Source of the DNA: Salegentibacter echinorum
Lineage (GTDB): Bacteria > Bacteroidota > Bacteroidia > Flavobacteriales > Flavobacteriaceae
NCBI RefSeq assembly: GCF_900129445.1
Contig: NZ_FQVT01000006.1
Coordinates: 1 to 64,000 of the forward strand
Length of the DNA stretch: 64,000 nt
Reading direction: 5' to 3'
This document shows positions 36,072 to 48,344 of the stretch, piece by piece. Each line of letters opens with the position of its first letter. The stretch's first letter is position 1. The notes under the pieces are model-generated. The model was not told the origin of the DNA, did not search any database, and saw only the letters and a list, made by a program, of their open reading frames with translations. Both the position numbers and the translations under genes were made by a program.

Positions 36072-36815
36072 ATGGATTATCCTGTAAAAATATTGATTGT
36101 AGAAGATGAAATGATTATCGCTGCCAATATTTCATTGCAACTATCCAAGCTTGGTTATAAAGTGACGGGAATAGTTTCATGGGGTGAGGAAGTATTGCCT
36201 CACGTTAAGCAAAATAAACCAGATATTGTATTATTGGATGTGCAACTTAAAGGTAAACTAGATGGGATTGAAACCGCCCGGGTCATGCAAAACGAGTTTG
36301 ATATTCCTATTATTTACCTCACCGCTAATGCTGATGAGTCTAACTTTAACAGAGCAAAAACTACAAACCCGTTTGCATTTATTTCTAAACCCTTTAAGAA
36401 ACTAGACCTTCAACGTGCTATTGAGCTGACGGTAAATAGGTTGGAATGCAGTTTAGATTCTGGTAGTTCTGCCACACTTGCCAATAATTCCCCGTTTATA
36501 CTAAGTGATTGTATCTTTGTGCGTCATCGTGAAAAAATGGTAAAAGTAGCCATTCAGGATATTTTATATATAGAAGCTGAACGTAATTATTGCAGGATTT
36601 ACTCTAAAACCAAAGAATATTTACTGGTTATAACGCTAAAAGGCCTGGATGAAAAACTCCCGGATAAGTACTTCTTGCGTATTCATCGTTCCTTTGTGGT
36701 TAATATATCCCATATAGATGAAATTGCTACGAGCTACGTGGTCATTGCAAGAAAAGCCATTCCACTAAGTAAGAGTCTTAAAGAAGAATTGCTAAAAAGA
36801 TTACAGACTATTTAA
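36072..36815 (+). CDS. LytTR-family response regulator
   Basis: This 247-residue protein has a receiver domain (1-120, phosphoacceptor Asp56 in IVLLDVQLKGKLDG; the Lys near 109 in ISKPFKK) and a C-terminal LytTR DNA-binding domain (about 150-245; DILYIEAERNYCRIYSK, RIHRSFVVNISHID). It faces the sensor kinase gene (36812-38779) tail to tail with overlapping stop codons. The receiver resembles those that pair with HisKA_2 kinases. Target genes are unknown. Confidence 0.92.
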   Translation: MDYPVKILIVEDEMIIAANISLQLSKLGYKVTGIVSWGEEVLPHVKQNKPDIVLLDVQLKGKLDGIETARVMQNEFDIPIIYLTANADESNFNRAKTTNPFAFISKPFKKLDLQRAIELTVNRLECSLDSGSSATLANNSPFILSDCIFVRHREKMVKVAIQDILYIEAERNYCRIYSKTKEYLLVITLKGLDEKLPDKYFLRIHRSFVVNISHIDEIATSYVVIARKAIPLSKSLKEELLKRLQTI

Positions 36816-38779
36816 TTTGCAGGGTAGGGGGTGAATTCAATAGTAATGCGCGTACCTTTCACACGGGAATAGGTGCTTATTTTTCCATTAAGCTGTTTAG
36901 AGAGCAGGCCAATAAGTTGTGTGCCAAAGCCTTTATTTATTTCTGATTCTCTTTCCAGGCCAACTCCATTATCTTCCACACTAAGTTTCAAAACATTTTT
37001 TGAAATTCGCTTTAAAGCTATATTTATTCTTCCCTTATTATAATGAGGGAAAGCATATTTTAATGCATTGGTAAGAAGTTCATTTACTATTAAGCCCAGC
37101 GGGGTAGCAATATCTACCTCCAATTTTAGCGGTTTCATGGTATAAAAGATTTCAATGCGGTCTTCCATGCCAAAAGCGTTTATTATATATTGACCCAAAT
37201 TGATAAAATAAGCTCTCATTTCTATAGTTCCCAGGTTTTCCTCCTTGTACAGGCGTTGATGTATCATTCCCATAGAATGAACCCTGTTTTGACTCTCCTG
37301 CATGGCTTCTATAGCCAATGGATCCTGAAGTCGCGAGGAGTGCAAAGCCAAAAGACTGGAGATGATTTCCAGGTTGTTTTTTACACGATGGTGAATTTCT
37401 TTAAGCAAAAAGACTTTTTCCTGATTTTGTTTATACAGTAATTTATTCTTCTTCTTATTACTGCTGAAAGATGTATAAAGCACGCCAAGAAACAAAAGTA
37501 ACAACCCGGTTAATATCAATATTAAGGTTTGCCGGGTTTGTTGTTGGCTAATTTTTTCCTGTTGAAGGTTAATGGTTTCCTCTTTTAAGGCTACATCAAA
37601 TTCTGTTTGCAAAAGAGAGATACGTTGGTCTGCTTGCTTGGTGAAGATGATATCCTTCAATCTTTCATGTTTCTTTAATGCAGCAAGAGCATTTTTAAAG
37701 TCCCCCAGGTTCTCATAAGCCAGGGCCAGTTCCCCGTAAGTTTGATTTAAGTAATATTCGTCTCCAAAATCTTTAGTTGCTACTTCAATACTATTATTTA
37801 AGCTTATTACCGCGGCATTATAATCGGCTCTTAAATTCTGCAGTTTACCCAGGGACAACCAGGAACGCATCATCATAAAATTATTATCCAGTAATTCGGC
37901 GTATTTCAAAGCATTTTCTCCCGCTATCTGTGCTTTTTCATACTTTCCTAAGTAGGCAAAAAGATCGGTTTGGGAAATATAAATATCGCTTAGGTTATTG
38001 TAAAATCCATAATGTTTTCCAATTTTTTCTGCTTGCTTAAAATAATTTAATGCTTTTTTGAAATTCTTTAATTCCAAATAATTATTAGCAACTACGTAAA
38101 GTGTAAAGTCATAATCCAGGTCTTTTAATCCCCATTCTTCGAATAATTTCAATGATTTTAATCCGAATTCCACGCCTTTTGCAAATTTGGACTGTTTCCA
38201 GAAAAGGTTGCTCAAATCACTGTAAGCCATGACCTGCGCTTTTTTATCGTCCAATCTTCTACCCAGTTCGAGCGATTTTATAGCATAGTCGGCCGCCTTG
38301 TCCAATTGTCCTTTACGCTCAAAAACATACCCTAACTGCGTGTTTAAATTAGCCAAATCTTTTGAATTCACTTTGTGTGCGGCTTCTTTTAAAATTGTAA
38401 ATGCAGAATCCAACTTTTCCTGTCGTAATAAAATAGCCGCCTGGGTTATTTGAAACCTACCATACCATAAAGCATCATTCTTTTTTTGAGTTAATACGAG
38501 TCCCTCTCTCGTATAACTCATAGCCGTGGTCAAATTTCGGGTATGCCAATAATAAGCCAGATCATTAAGCATAGAGAATTTAATGGAATCTGGCTGTGCT
38601 TCAGGATAATATTGTTGTAAAGTCTTTAAATAAGAAGCATCAAATTGATCAGTTTCCACAAAAACTTTTTTGTAAGCGCCTGTTGCCTTATCGAAAATAT
38701 CCTTTTGGGCGCTTAGGCTTGTTGTTCCTCCCAATAAGAGCATCAAGCTCAAAATAAATATTCTGCCTGCTATTTTCAT
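36812..38779 (-). CDS. TPR-containing sensor histidine kinase (HisKA_2 type)
   Basis: This 655-residue kinase has a signal peptide (1-24), periplasmic TPR-like helical repeats (about 60-385), a short coiled coil, one membrane helix (about 418-437) and a cytoplasmic HisKA_2 domain with phospho-His464 in EIHHRVKNNLEIISS. A HATPase_c domain follows (N box VNELLTNALKYAFPHY, ELSVEDNGVGL-type G1 region). The convergent LytTR regulator is the obvious partner. Signals sensed by the TPR region are unknown. Confidence 0.92.
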   Translation of the reverse strand: MKIAGRIFILSLMLLLGGTTSLSAQKDIFDKATGAYKKVFVETDQFDASYLKTLQQYYPEAQPDSIKFSMLNDLAYYWHTRNLTTAMSYTREGLVLTQKKNDALWYGRFQITQAAILLRQEKLDSAFTILKEAAHKVNSKDLANLNTQLGYVFERKGQLDKAADYAIKSLELGRRLDDKKAQVMAYSDLSNLFWKQSKFAKGVEFGLKSLKLFEEWGLKDLDYDFTLYVVANNYLELKNFKKALNYFKQAEKIGKHYGFYNNLSDIYISQTDLFAYLGKYEKAQIAGENALKYAELLDNNFMMMRSWLSLGKLQNLRADYNAAVISLNNSIEVATKDFGDEYYLNQTYGELALAYENLGDFKNALAALKKHERLKDIIFTKQADQRISLLQTEFDVALKEETINLQQEKISQQQTRQTLILILTGLLLLFLGVLYTSFSSNKKKNKLLYKQNQEKVFLLKEIHHRVKNNLEIISSLLALHSSRLQDPLAIEAMQESQNRVHSMGMIHQRLYKEENLGTIEMRAYFINLGQYIINAFGMEDRIEIFYTMKPLKLEVDIATPLGLIVNELLTNALKYAFPHYNKGRINIALKRISKNVLKLSVEDNGVGLERESEINKGFGTQLIGLLSKQLNGKISTYSRVKGTRITIEFTPYPAN

Positions 38780-38972
38780 GGAATTGCGAATTCTGGGAGG
38801 TATTACCTAAAGTACGAAATTGTTACAAAAATGCTGCGATAATTAAAAGCATTCCTTCGGACAGGAAAAAGTAGCGCTCATCCTATATTGTTTTCTAATT
38901 ATTTTGATTGTCAGTTACTTAGTTGTTGTTGAAATAAAAATATTATTTCAGAAACCTTTAAAACAATGTATA

Positions 38973-39731
38973 ATGAAAACACTACAACAAAAATTAATGT
39001 TTATGCTACTGGTAATAGCGCCAATTTTTATGAACGCCCAAAATCAGGCTTATTGGGTACACGAAGACCAGGTTAAACCAGCTAAAGTGATGGAATACGA
39101 ACAGGTGACAAAAGATTTTATTGATGCCTGTAAAGAACACAACTTACAAAATGGCGATTGGGCTGCGGCCCAGGTAAATGATGGTAAGTATTTGACCATT
39201 TCGCCTATTCAAAAGATGGCAGATTTCGATAAAAACCCGCTGGCACCATTAGCAGAAAAGATGGGAGAAGAAGAATTTAGAAGAATCTTTGATCGTTTTA
39301 ACCAGTGTTATGACAAACACCGGGATTATATAGTTATTCTAAATAGCGACCTATCTTATATGCCAGAAGGGCTGGATGTGAATACCCCTGGACAGGATTA
39401 CAGAAAATGGCATTTCTTACATGTAGTTCCCAGTAATATTTCAAAACTCCGGGCTAAAATGAAAGAAATTAAGGCGCTGTATAGTGAGAAAGACTCTAAA
39501 GAATATTATCGCGTTTATCGCAGCGCGTTTGGAACTAATGGAGATTATTATCTTGTTACGATTTCAGCAAAAGATGCCCTGTCTTACGCGCAGGTAAGTG
39601 CCGAAAATGATAAATTTTTGGGAGAGGAAGGTGAGAAAATGATGAGAGAGTTATATGGACTTCTAGAAAGTTATGAAGTGAAAACCGGTAGAATGAGACC
39701 AGATTTGGGATATGCCGCTGTAATAGAATAA
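38973..39731 (+). CDS. Secreted protein with two possible dimeric alpha/beta-barrel repeats
   Basis: This 252-residue protein has a signal peptide (cleavage after MNAQ, about residue 23). The two halves look alike: each begins with a Tyr/Trp-His strand (YWVHEDQVKPAKVMEYEQV; KWHFLHVVPSNISKLRAKM) followed by a long helix and a strand with an Asn-Gly-turn. That recalls tandem ABM-like (antibiotic monooxygenase fold) domains, but no catalytic residues are clear. I use ATG 38973, since the earlier start would give a poor signal peptide. Function unknown. Confidence 0.7.
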   Translation: MKTLQQKLMFMLLVIAPIFMNAQNQAYWVHEDQVKPAKVMEYEQVTKDFIDACKEHNLQNGDWAAAQVNDGKYLTISPIQKMADFDKNPLAPLAEKMGEEEFRRIFDRFNQCYDKHRDYIVILNSDLSYMPEGLDVNTPGQDYRKWHFLHVVPSNISKLRAKMKEIKALYSEKDSKEYYRVYRSAFGTNGDYYLVTISAKDALSYAQVSAENDKFLGEEGEKMMRELYGLLESYEVKTGRMRPDLGYAAVIE

Positions 39732-39948
39732 CCACGAATTAAGCAAGTTTGTGGGCAAAACCTGTATCGTTCTAAATCTCAATGTATTTGAATAATTCAG
39801 GTTAACACTTTTGGATAATTTACGAGAGTTGTCTCCATTCTTGAATATAGAAAATCTGGTAAAGCTTATGTGTAGAAGATTATTGCTGTGAATCACGTGA
39901 ATATTCCGGTTAAATCCCTCCAAAGGTTTGCTTCGCTCAGGTTGTGAG

Positions 39949-40056
39949 TTTTAATCGCTGGTCGATAGCCAGGAATTTAATTCCCTGTAGGTTTGCCCCG
40001 AGATAAAAGTATTATTTAGGAAACATAAGTTGCACCCTTGGGGCGAGGTAGTTTAC
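39949..40056 (+). repeat. Dispersed structured intergenic repeat, copy 4
   Basis: TTTTAATCGCTGGTCGATAGCCAGG start, GGAATTTAATTCC hairpin, GTTTGCCCCGAG, then AAACATAAGTTGCACCC and GGGGCGAGGT. This is the best-conserved copy in the left half. Confidence 0.7.
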
Positions 40057-40079
40057 TGAAAGAATAAACTAATCAAATT

Positions 40080-40105
40080 CCTGCAAGGCTCTAAAACCTT
40101 GCAGG
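40080..40105. repeat. Palindromic intergenic element, copy 2
   Basis: CCTGCAAGG (40080-40088) / CCTTGCAGG (40097-40105), perfect 9-bp arms. It lies 15 bp before the epimerase-like start, so if transcribed it would form a hairpin in the leader next to the start codon. Confidence 0.55.
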
Positions 40106-40120
40106 TTTAAATAAAACATT

Positions 40121-41059
40121 ATGAAAAAGATAGGTATCATAGGTGGTTGTGGTTTTATTGGGAGCTATATCACCCGGGAATTTCTCGACAATAATTTTGA
40201 GGTAAAGGTTTCGACAACCAATATTTCGAATAAGAAAAAGTACCAACATTTAATGAATTTGGCGCATTTTGATAATTTACATATTTGTGAATTAAATGTA
40301 TTAAATAAAAAAGCCTTACAGGAGTTTGTTACAGATTGCGATATAATTATTCACGGGGGCACCCCATTTCAATTAGAATTAGAAAATACGCAAAGCGAAC
40401 TTATTGAACCCACCATCACAGGAACAGAAAACTTATTGCAGGTTATTGATAAAACCCCGGGTATAGAAAAGGTTGTTTTTATCGCTTCGGTTGCGGCCTG
40501 GAACACCAATTTCCCCTATCCGGCTGGATCCAGGAATGCAAATGAAAGTTTTGATGAAAAATCGCATAGGTTTACCAGTTTAGAAAGTCACCCCTATTGT
40601 AAAGCTAAATTTATCGCCAACCAAACAGTAGAGAAGTATATAAAAGATCATCCTAACCTGGAGTTTGAAATTACCACCGTCTCACCGGTTATGGTAATGG
40701 GCAAATCCCTTTCCAATCGTGAGGATTCCACCTCTTGTGGATTTCAGTTTTTAATAAAGAACAAAATTATTCCAGACGAGTTTCTTAAAGACTTGTTTGA
40801 AAATGATGTAGATTTAGCGCTCGTTGATGTAGAAGATGTGTCTCACGCCATCTTTAAAGCTGCAACCACAAAAGGGTTACACGCAAAAGATTTCCTGCTT
40901 AGCAGTGAAAGTTATAAAGTCTCAGACGTGCATGCGATGCTTAATCATAAAAAGCCCAAAGAAGAAGCAAATATTGTATATCAAAATAATCTGGCTCAAA
41001 AGGATCTTGGTGTTCAATTTAGACCTGTTGAGTTGACCTTAAATAATTATAGAGCTTAA
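40121..41059 (+). CDS. NAD(P)-dependent epimerase/dehydratase family protein
   Basis: This 312-residue extended short-chain dehydrogenase has the Rossmann motif GIIGGCGFIGSYI (4-16). The catalytic YxxxK is seen as YCKAK in SHPYCKAKFIANQTVEKY, with a Ser/Thr-rich VFIASVAAW strand before it. It probably acts on a nucleotide sugar or a carbonyl metabolite; the substrate is not evident. It is alone between two repeats, with no pathway context. Confidence 0.85.
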   Translation: MKKIGIIGGCGFIGSYITREFLDNNFEVKVSTTNISNKKKYQHLMNLAHFDNLHICELNVLNKKALQEFVTDCDIIIHGGTPFQLELENTQSELIEPTITGTENLLQVIDKTPGIEKVVFIASVAAWNTNFPYPAGSRNANESFDEKSHRFTSLESHPYCKAKFIANQTVEKYIKDHPNLEFEITTVSPVMVMGKSLSNREDSTSCGFQFLIKNKIIPDEFLKDLFENDVDLALVDVEDVSHAIFKAATTKGLHAKDFLLSSESYKVSDVHAMLNHKKPKEEANIVYQNNLAQKDLGVQFRPVELTLNNYRA

Positions 41060-41200
41060 GCCTTAAGTATAGAATGTACAAATTTCACTCTTTTGTGAAT
41101 GGGTTGAACTTGCCAAAACCTAAAAAAGCTGAGGATTCTAGACATACTCCAACACAACTTTGCTCATCTTTAATGTATTGTATTATAAAAAAAAATCCCC

Positions 41201-41262
41201 CTGTTTTCTTTTATCCCTACAATAAAACTTTCTAAAAGAGCTTCCCCCAAAGCCGAAAACAG
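41201..41262 (-). terminator. Possible long-loop terminator
   Basis: CTGTTTTC (41201-41208) / GAAAACAG (41255-41262) with an internal 46-nt loop. On the minus strand it is followed by GGGGGA and a run of T, so it would serve the 170-residue lipoprotein gene. Confidence 0.35.
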
Positions 41263-41309
41263 AAGGAATATTTTAATCTTAATTTCTTAAAAATCGATCA
41301 TTTCATATT

Positions 41310-41822
41310 TTAAATTTCATCATTCACTTTAATATTAAACTTACCATCATTAACGATTATTTTTTTACCTTTTTTAGAGTAAAGTACACCAGAGAATGTT
41401 CCTTTAATCTTATGGTTTTCCATATTGGTAATTATTAATTCGCTATATCCCTGATTACTAAATTCATCTTTCTGATAGTTTTGAGAATTATAAGTTTCAG
41501 ATATTAAACTCGGGTTGTCAATTGGTTTTATCACGATATACCCTTTGTGAATGCCGGGTGCTAAGGTTTCATTTGAACTTAGCATTAAATAAATCATAAT
41601 TCCGTCTAAAGAATTAGAAAGCCCAACTTCTAGTTTTTTATCACTCGCTGAAATATTAGTAGTAAACGTAGTTTTAAAATCTATTTTCTCATCATTACTT
41701 AATGTAATTGTGGCCGTTCCGTTTAACTCATTAATTTCTTCTTTTACCTCCTTCTTGCACGAAAGCAGTAAGGACAAACAAATTGTGCCTAAAATCAGTA
41801 TGTTTGTTCTTAGCTTCATCAT
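41310..41822 (-). CDS. Hypothetical lipoprotein
   Basis: This 170-residue protein has a signal peptide and a lipobox with Cys22 (LLLSCKKEVKEE). The mature part is Thr/Ser/Asn-rich with alternating strands (ATITLSNDEKIDFKTTFTTN; GYSELIITNMENHKIKGTFSG), which suggests a single beta-sandwich or barrel domain. No family recognised. It is divergent from the LytTR regulator at 42130 across a 307-bp gap. Confidence 0.75.
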   Translation of the reverse strand: MMKLRTNILILGTICLSLLLSCKKEVKEEINELNGTATITLSNDEKIDFKTTFTTNISASDKKLEVGLSNSLDGIMIYLMLSSNETLAPGIHKGYIVIKPIDNPSLISETYNSQNYQKDEFSNQGYSELIITNMENHKIKGTFSGVLYSKKGKKIIVNDGKFNIKVNDEI

Positions 41823-42129
41823 TCTGTTGAAGATGCAGGGTTTTTTAAATAATGGCGAATCCCAATTGTTGCTGCTTTCAGTTTAAAGATGGCACTTTTA
41901 TACCTATTAAAAAGCAACTAATGAAGTAACAGTGCGTATAAATTAGTTAAACTAACATTTGCTTTAGGTTATTGAGTTATTCAGAATTTATAATTTACAT
42001 ACACTATCTTAATTCAGAAGCTGGGTTCACTCAGTGAGAATAACTTTTAAATAACCTTTAATTGTTCAGTTTGTTAAAAAAAAGCTATTTTTAGAAGTAA
42101 TCTTTTATCCAGGTTTTAAGAATTTAATT
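41823..42129. other. Divergent intergenic region, lipoprotein / LytTR regulator
   Basis: Must carry both promoters. No clear TTTG/TAnnTTTG pair or strong palindrome was found. Confidence 0.4.
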
Positions 42130-42894
42130 ATGAGAGTAGCTATTGTAGATGATGAAGTGCATTGTATAGAAGGTCTTGTATTGCATTTAAAAAGTTTATT
42201 TCCCGACACCGAAATTGTTTACAAAGCAACCAATCCAGAGGAAGCATTGGAAGCTTTACCAGCAGCAAAACCAGATTTATTGTTTTTGGATGTTGAGATG
42301 CCCAATATGAATGGATTTGAATTACTGGATCAACTTTCCAGTTATTCTTTTGATGTGATTTTTATCACCGCTTATAGCCAATATGCAATTAAAGCTTTTA
42401 AAGCCAAAGCAATAAATTACCTGCTAAAGCCAATAGATGATGAGGAATTGCAAAACGCAATTGAGGAGTGGAAAGCAGCACGAGAGACTAAAAATGAAAT
42501 TTCTGCAGAAAAATTAGATGCGCTCTTAAACTATTTAAAAAGAGAAGGGATTTTAAAAAATAAAATTGCAGTAGCGGTGACCGATGGATCTGAATTTATT
42601 GAAACCAATGATATTCTATATTGCCAGGGACAAAATAATTACACTTTCCTTTATTTAAACGATAATAGGAAGCTGGTGATTAGTAAAACCCTAAAAGATT
42701 TTGAAAAATTGCTGGATAAATATTTCTTTTTACGTATTCACAAATCATTTCTTATTAACCCTAACCATATAAAAAAATACATAAAAAGAGACGGAGGATA
42801 TTTAGTCATGCAAAATGAAAAATCTATCCCGGTAAGTAAAAATAAAAAAGACCTTATTACGGGACTATTCGATGCTATAAACAAGTCTAATTAA
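42130..42894 (+). CDS. LytTR-family response regulator
   Basis: This 254-residue protein has a receiver domain (phospho-Asp54 in LLFLDVEMPNMNGFEL; Lys in NYLLKPIDDEEL) and a C-terminal LytTR DNA-binding domain (about 145-250; YCQGQNNYTFLYL, FLRIHKSFLINPNHIKKY). It is 26 bp upstream of its likely kinase on the same strand, and both sit immediately before the sugar-utilisation locus. A role in controlling that locus is possible but not shown. Confidence 0.93.
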   Translation: MRVAIVDDEVHCIEGLVLHLKSLFPDTEIVYKATNPEEALEALPAAKPDLLFLDVEMPNMNGFELLDQLSSYSFDVIFITAYSQYAIKAFKAKAINYLLKPIDDEELQNAIEEWKAARETKNEISAEKLDALLNYLKREGILKNKIAVAVTDGSEFIETNDILYCQGQNNYTFLYLNDNRKLVISKTLKDFEKLLDKYFFLRIHKSFLINPNHIKKYIKRDGGYLVMQNEKSIPVSKNKKDLITGLFDAINKSN

Positions 42895-42920
42895 TAAACC
42901 CTATCCATCCTTCTGTCCCT

Positions 42921-44996
42921 ATGTTCATCTTAAAAAGACACCTCAAAAAGATATTTTTATTATGCCTGCCCGGTGTGATGTGTCTTTTCCCGTTATTAAT
43001 GCACTCTCAATCTAAAATCGACAGCCTTAAAACATTGTTGCAAAAAGAGCAGGTCGATTCATTAAAAGTTTTTACGGCTATAGATCTTTCCCGGCAAATT
43101 CATCGCGAAGCTCATCAAATAGATGAAGAATATAAGTACGCTAATGAGGCGATAGATATAGCTTTAGGAATTAATGATACGCTACTTTATGCGCGTGCCC
43201 TGGATAATTTAGGATTGCTAAGACGGTTTCACCAGGAATATGCTGAGGCCCTGGTTATGCATGCCAAAGCTTTTAATCTTATAAAAGACAAACCGGTAAA
43301 ACCTATATACAAAATGATAATTGGTAATAACGCCGGTGTCGCAGGCAGGTATAACCAACAATATGACAGGGCCATTGCTTTTTATATGGAGACGCTAAAA
43401 ATAGCAGAAGCCGAAGAAGACATCAAGAATATTGCCATTTCCAGCAATGGTATTGGTAATGCGCTGGGACATATTGCGGGTAGGGAAGAAGAGTCTTTAA
43501 AGTACTATAAGCGTTCATTGAAAGCTGAAAAAGAACGAGGAAACAGCTTAGGAATTGCAATGAACCTCCTATCTATTGGTGATCATTACACCGATAAAGG
43601 TAATTTTGATGAAGCCAGAAAACACCTGGATCAATTGATGAAAATTAATAGGGAAAGAAACGATAAATATGGTCTGGCGATTACTCATCAATTCTACGGA
43701 AAAAATTATTTTAAAGAAGGAAAAGATTTAAAAAAAGCCAGCTTCTATTTTCAAAATGCCCTGGAGAGATTTACAGAGATGGGCGATAAACATAAGGAAG
43801 CAGAGTTGCTTTACAGTTTGGGGGAGATACAAACGGAACAAAATCAACCAAAAAAAGCTAAAGTCTCCTTTTTAAACTCCTTAGCCCTGGCAGAAGCGCT
43901 TAGACACCACGGTTTAATCATGAATAATTCCTATAAATTATCTCAAATTTATGAGGAAGAAAATAATGCATCCCAGGCTTTAGATTATGTTAAACAAGCT
44001 AAAATATATGAAGACAGCATAAAGTTTACCGATCAACAAGTTGAGATTGCCGCCCTGGTGCGAAAATATGATCTTGAAAAAAAGGAGAATTTTATACAAT
44101 TGTTGGAAAAAGATAAAGCGCTGCAACAAACATTATTGAAGAACCAGGAACAAAAATTAGAGCGCCGTAGAATTTTTATTTTTCTCCTGGCGTTAATTAT
44201 TGTGGCTATCGTAGTTATTGGGATTATGCAATACCGAATTATGCAAACCAGAAGAAAAACAACGATGTTGGTACAGGAGGAGGAGAAAAAGAAAATGAAT
44301 GCTATTTACGAACGTAACCTGGCGCAGGCCGAAATTTTATCGACGCGTTTACAGATAAATCCGCATTTCTTGTTTAACAGCCTTAATGCTATTAAATATC
44401 TTATACAGAGTGAACAAAACCAAAAAGCTTCAAAATATTTAATTGTTTTTAGCCGCTATACGAGAATGGTATTAGAAACTTCTAAAAAACATACGGTACC
44501 TTTACCCGAGGAACTTCAATTGGCTCGTTATTACCTCACCCTGGAGTCTAACCGGTTCGAGAAAGACTTTACTTACCAGATTAACGACTATGATGAGCAT
44601 AAGTTAGAAAAAGCAAAAGTACCTCCATTGTTACTTCAACCCTTTATAGAAAATGCAATATGGCACGGGTTACTCCCAAGCAAAAAAGAAGAGAAAATTT
44701 TACGAATTGACATTTCTTCCGAAGAAAAATTAATAAGAATTGTGATAGATGATAATGGAGTGGGAAGAAAGAAAGTAGTGTCAAATCCCAGGGAGCAAAA
44801 GCACAGCAGTATGGGGATGAAAATTACACAAGATCGTATCGCTTTATATAATGATAGCCATTCTTCTAAACTTTTTTATAAGGTAATTGATAAAAAGGAC
44901 GAAAATGACCAACCAACCGGTACGAGGGTTATCTTAGAAATTACCAATTTTAATAAAAAAAGTTATAAAAAAGAAGACTTTCTAAATTTAAAATAA
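42921..44996 (+). CDS. TPR-containing LytS-type sensor histidine kinase
   Basis: This 691-residue kinase starts with a signal-like helix (about 10-28), then periplasmic TPR-type repeats (about 40-370), a coiled coil, a membrane helix (417-437) and the His_kinase domain with phospho-His482 in INPHFLFNSLNAIKYL. The HATPase region includes LLLQPFIENAIWHGLL and IDDNGVGRKK. This architecture is common in Bacteroidota. Partner: the LytTR regulator 26 bp upstream. Confidence 0.93.
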   Translation: MFILKRHLKKIFLLCLPGVMCLFPLLMHSQSKIDSLKTLLQKEQVDSLKVFTAIDLSRQIHREAHQIDEEYKYANEAIDIALGINDTLLYARALDNLGLLRRFHQEYAEALVMHAKAFNLIKDKPVKPIYKMIIGNNAGVAGRYNQQYDRAIAFYMETLKIAEAEEDIKNIAISSNGIGNALGHIAGREEESLKYYKRSLKAEKERGNSLGIAMNLLSIGDHYTDKGNFDEARKHLDQLMKINRERNDKYGLAITHQFYGKNYFKEGKDLKKASFYFQNALERFTEMGDKHKEAELLYSLGEIQTEQNQPKKAKVSFLNSLALAEALRHHGLIMNNSYKLSQIYEEENNASQALDYVKQAKIYEDSIKFTDQQVEIAALVRKYDLEKKENFIQLLEKDKALQQTLLKNQEQKLERRRIFIFLLALIIVAIVVIGIMQYRIMQTRRKTTMLVQEEEKKKMNAIYERNLAQAEILSTRLQINPHFLFNSLNAIKYLIQSEQNQKASKYLIVFSRYTRMVLETSKKHTVPLPEELQLARYYLTLESNRFEKDFTYQINDYDEHKLEKAKVPPLLLQPFIENAIWHGLLPSKKEEKILRIDISSEEKLIRIVIDDNGVGRKKVVSNPREQKHSSMGMKITQDRIALYNDSHSSKLFYKVIDKKDENDQPTGTRVILEITNFNKKSYKKEDFLNLK

Positions 44997-45085
44997 CATT
45001 AAAAGTATGTTAATGCGAAAAAGCTAAAACGCTATTCTACTGTAAATAAAACTAAGGGCGCTATATTAAAATAACTTTAAAATTT

Positions 45086-45093
45086 TATCTTTG
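45086..45093 (+). promoter_or_regulatory. -7 promoter element of the beta-galactosidase operon
   Basis: TATCTTTG fits TAnnTTTG. No good -33 box is found 19-21 bp upstream. The palindromic operator begins 3 bp downstream, the same arrangement as at nanA. Confidence 0.5.
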
Positions 45094-45096
45094 GCA

Positions 45097-45111
45097 TTAT
45101 GTATTACATAA
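45097..45111. promoter_or_regulatory. 15-bp palindromic operator, copy 1 (TTATGTATTACATAA)
   Basis: Arms TTATGT / ACATAA with a 3-bp centre (ATT). The same arms occur at 61634-61648 and 62588-62602 (centre ATA). The core GT-nnn-AC is that of FadR-subfamily GntR repressors. It lies 14 bp before the beta-galactosidase start and overlaps the start of the transcript. Confidence 0.7.
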
Positions 45112-45118
45112 ACCTTAG

Positions 45119-48274
<3,156 letters not shown>

Positions 48275-48288
48275 AATGTTCTGGGGAC

Positions 48289-48313
48289 CTCCCAGGTTTT
48301 AAAACCCTGGGAG
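48289..48313. repeat. Palindromic intergenic element, copy 3
   Basis: CTCCCAGGTTTT / AAAACCCTGGGAG, a nearly perfect palindrome with one bulged base, lying between the beta-galactosidase stop and the PNGase F-like start. It may lower read-through between the two genes. Confidence 0.55.
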
Positions 48314-48344
48314 CCCTTATAATTTGACATAAAAATTAATAGCA

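Larger units (their letters stand above)
39732..40120. other. Intergenic, repeat-rich
   Basis: Contains dispersed repeat copy 4 (39949-40056) and the palindromic element at 40080-40105. The rest, 39732-39948, is AT-rich with no gene. Confidence 0.5.

Noticed and set aside
18101-40056. The 100-bp repeats considered as CRISPR or IS ends
   Set aside because: They are kilobases apart, have no spacer pattern, no terminal inverted repeats and no transposase gene.
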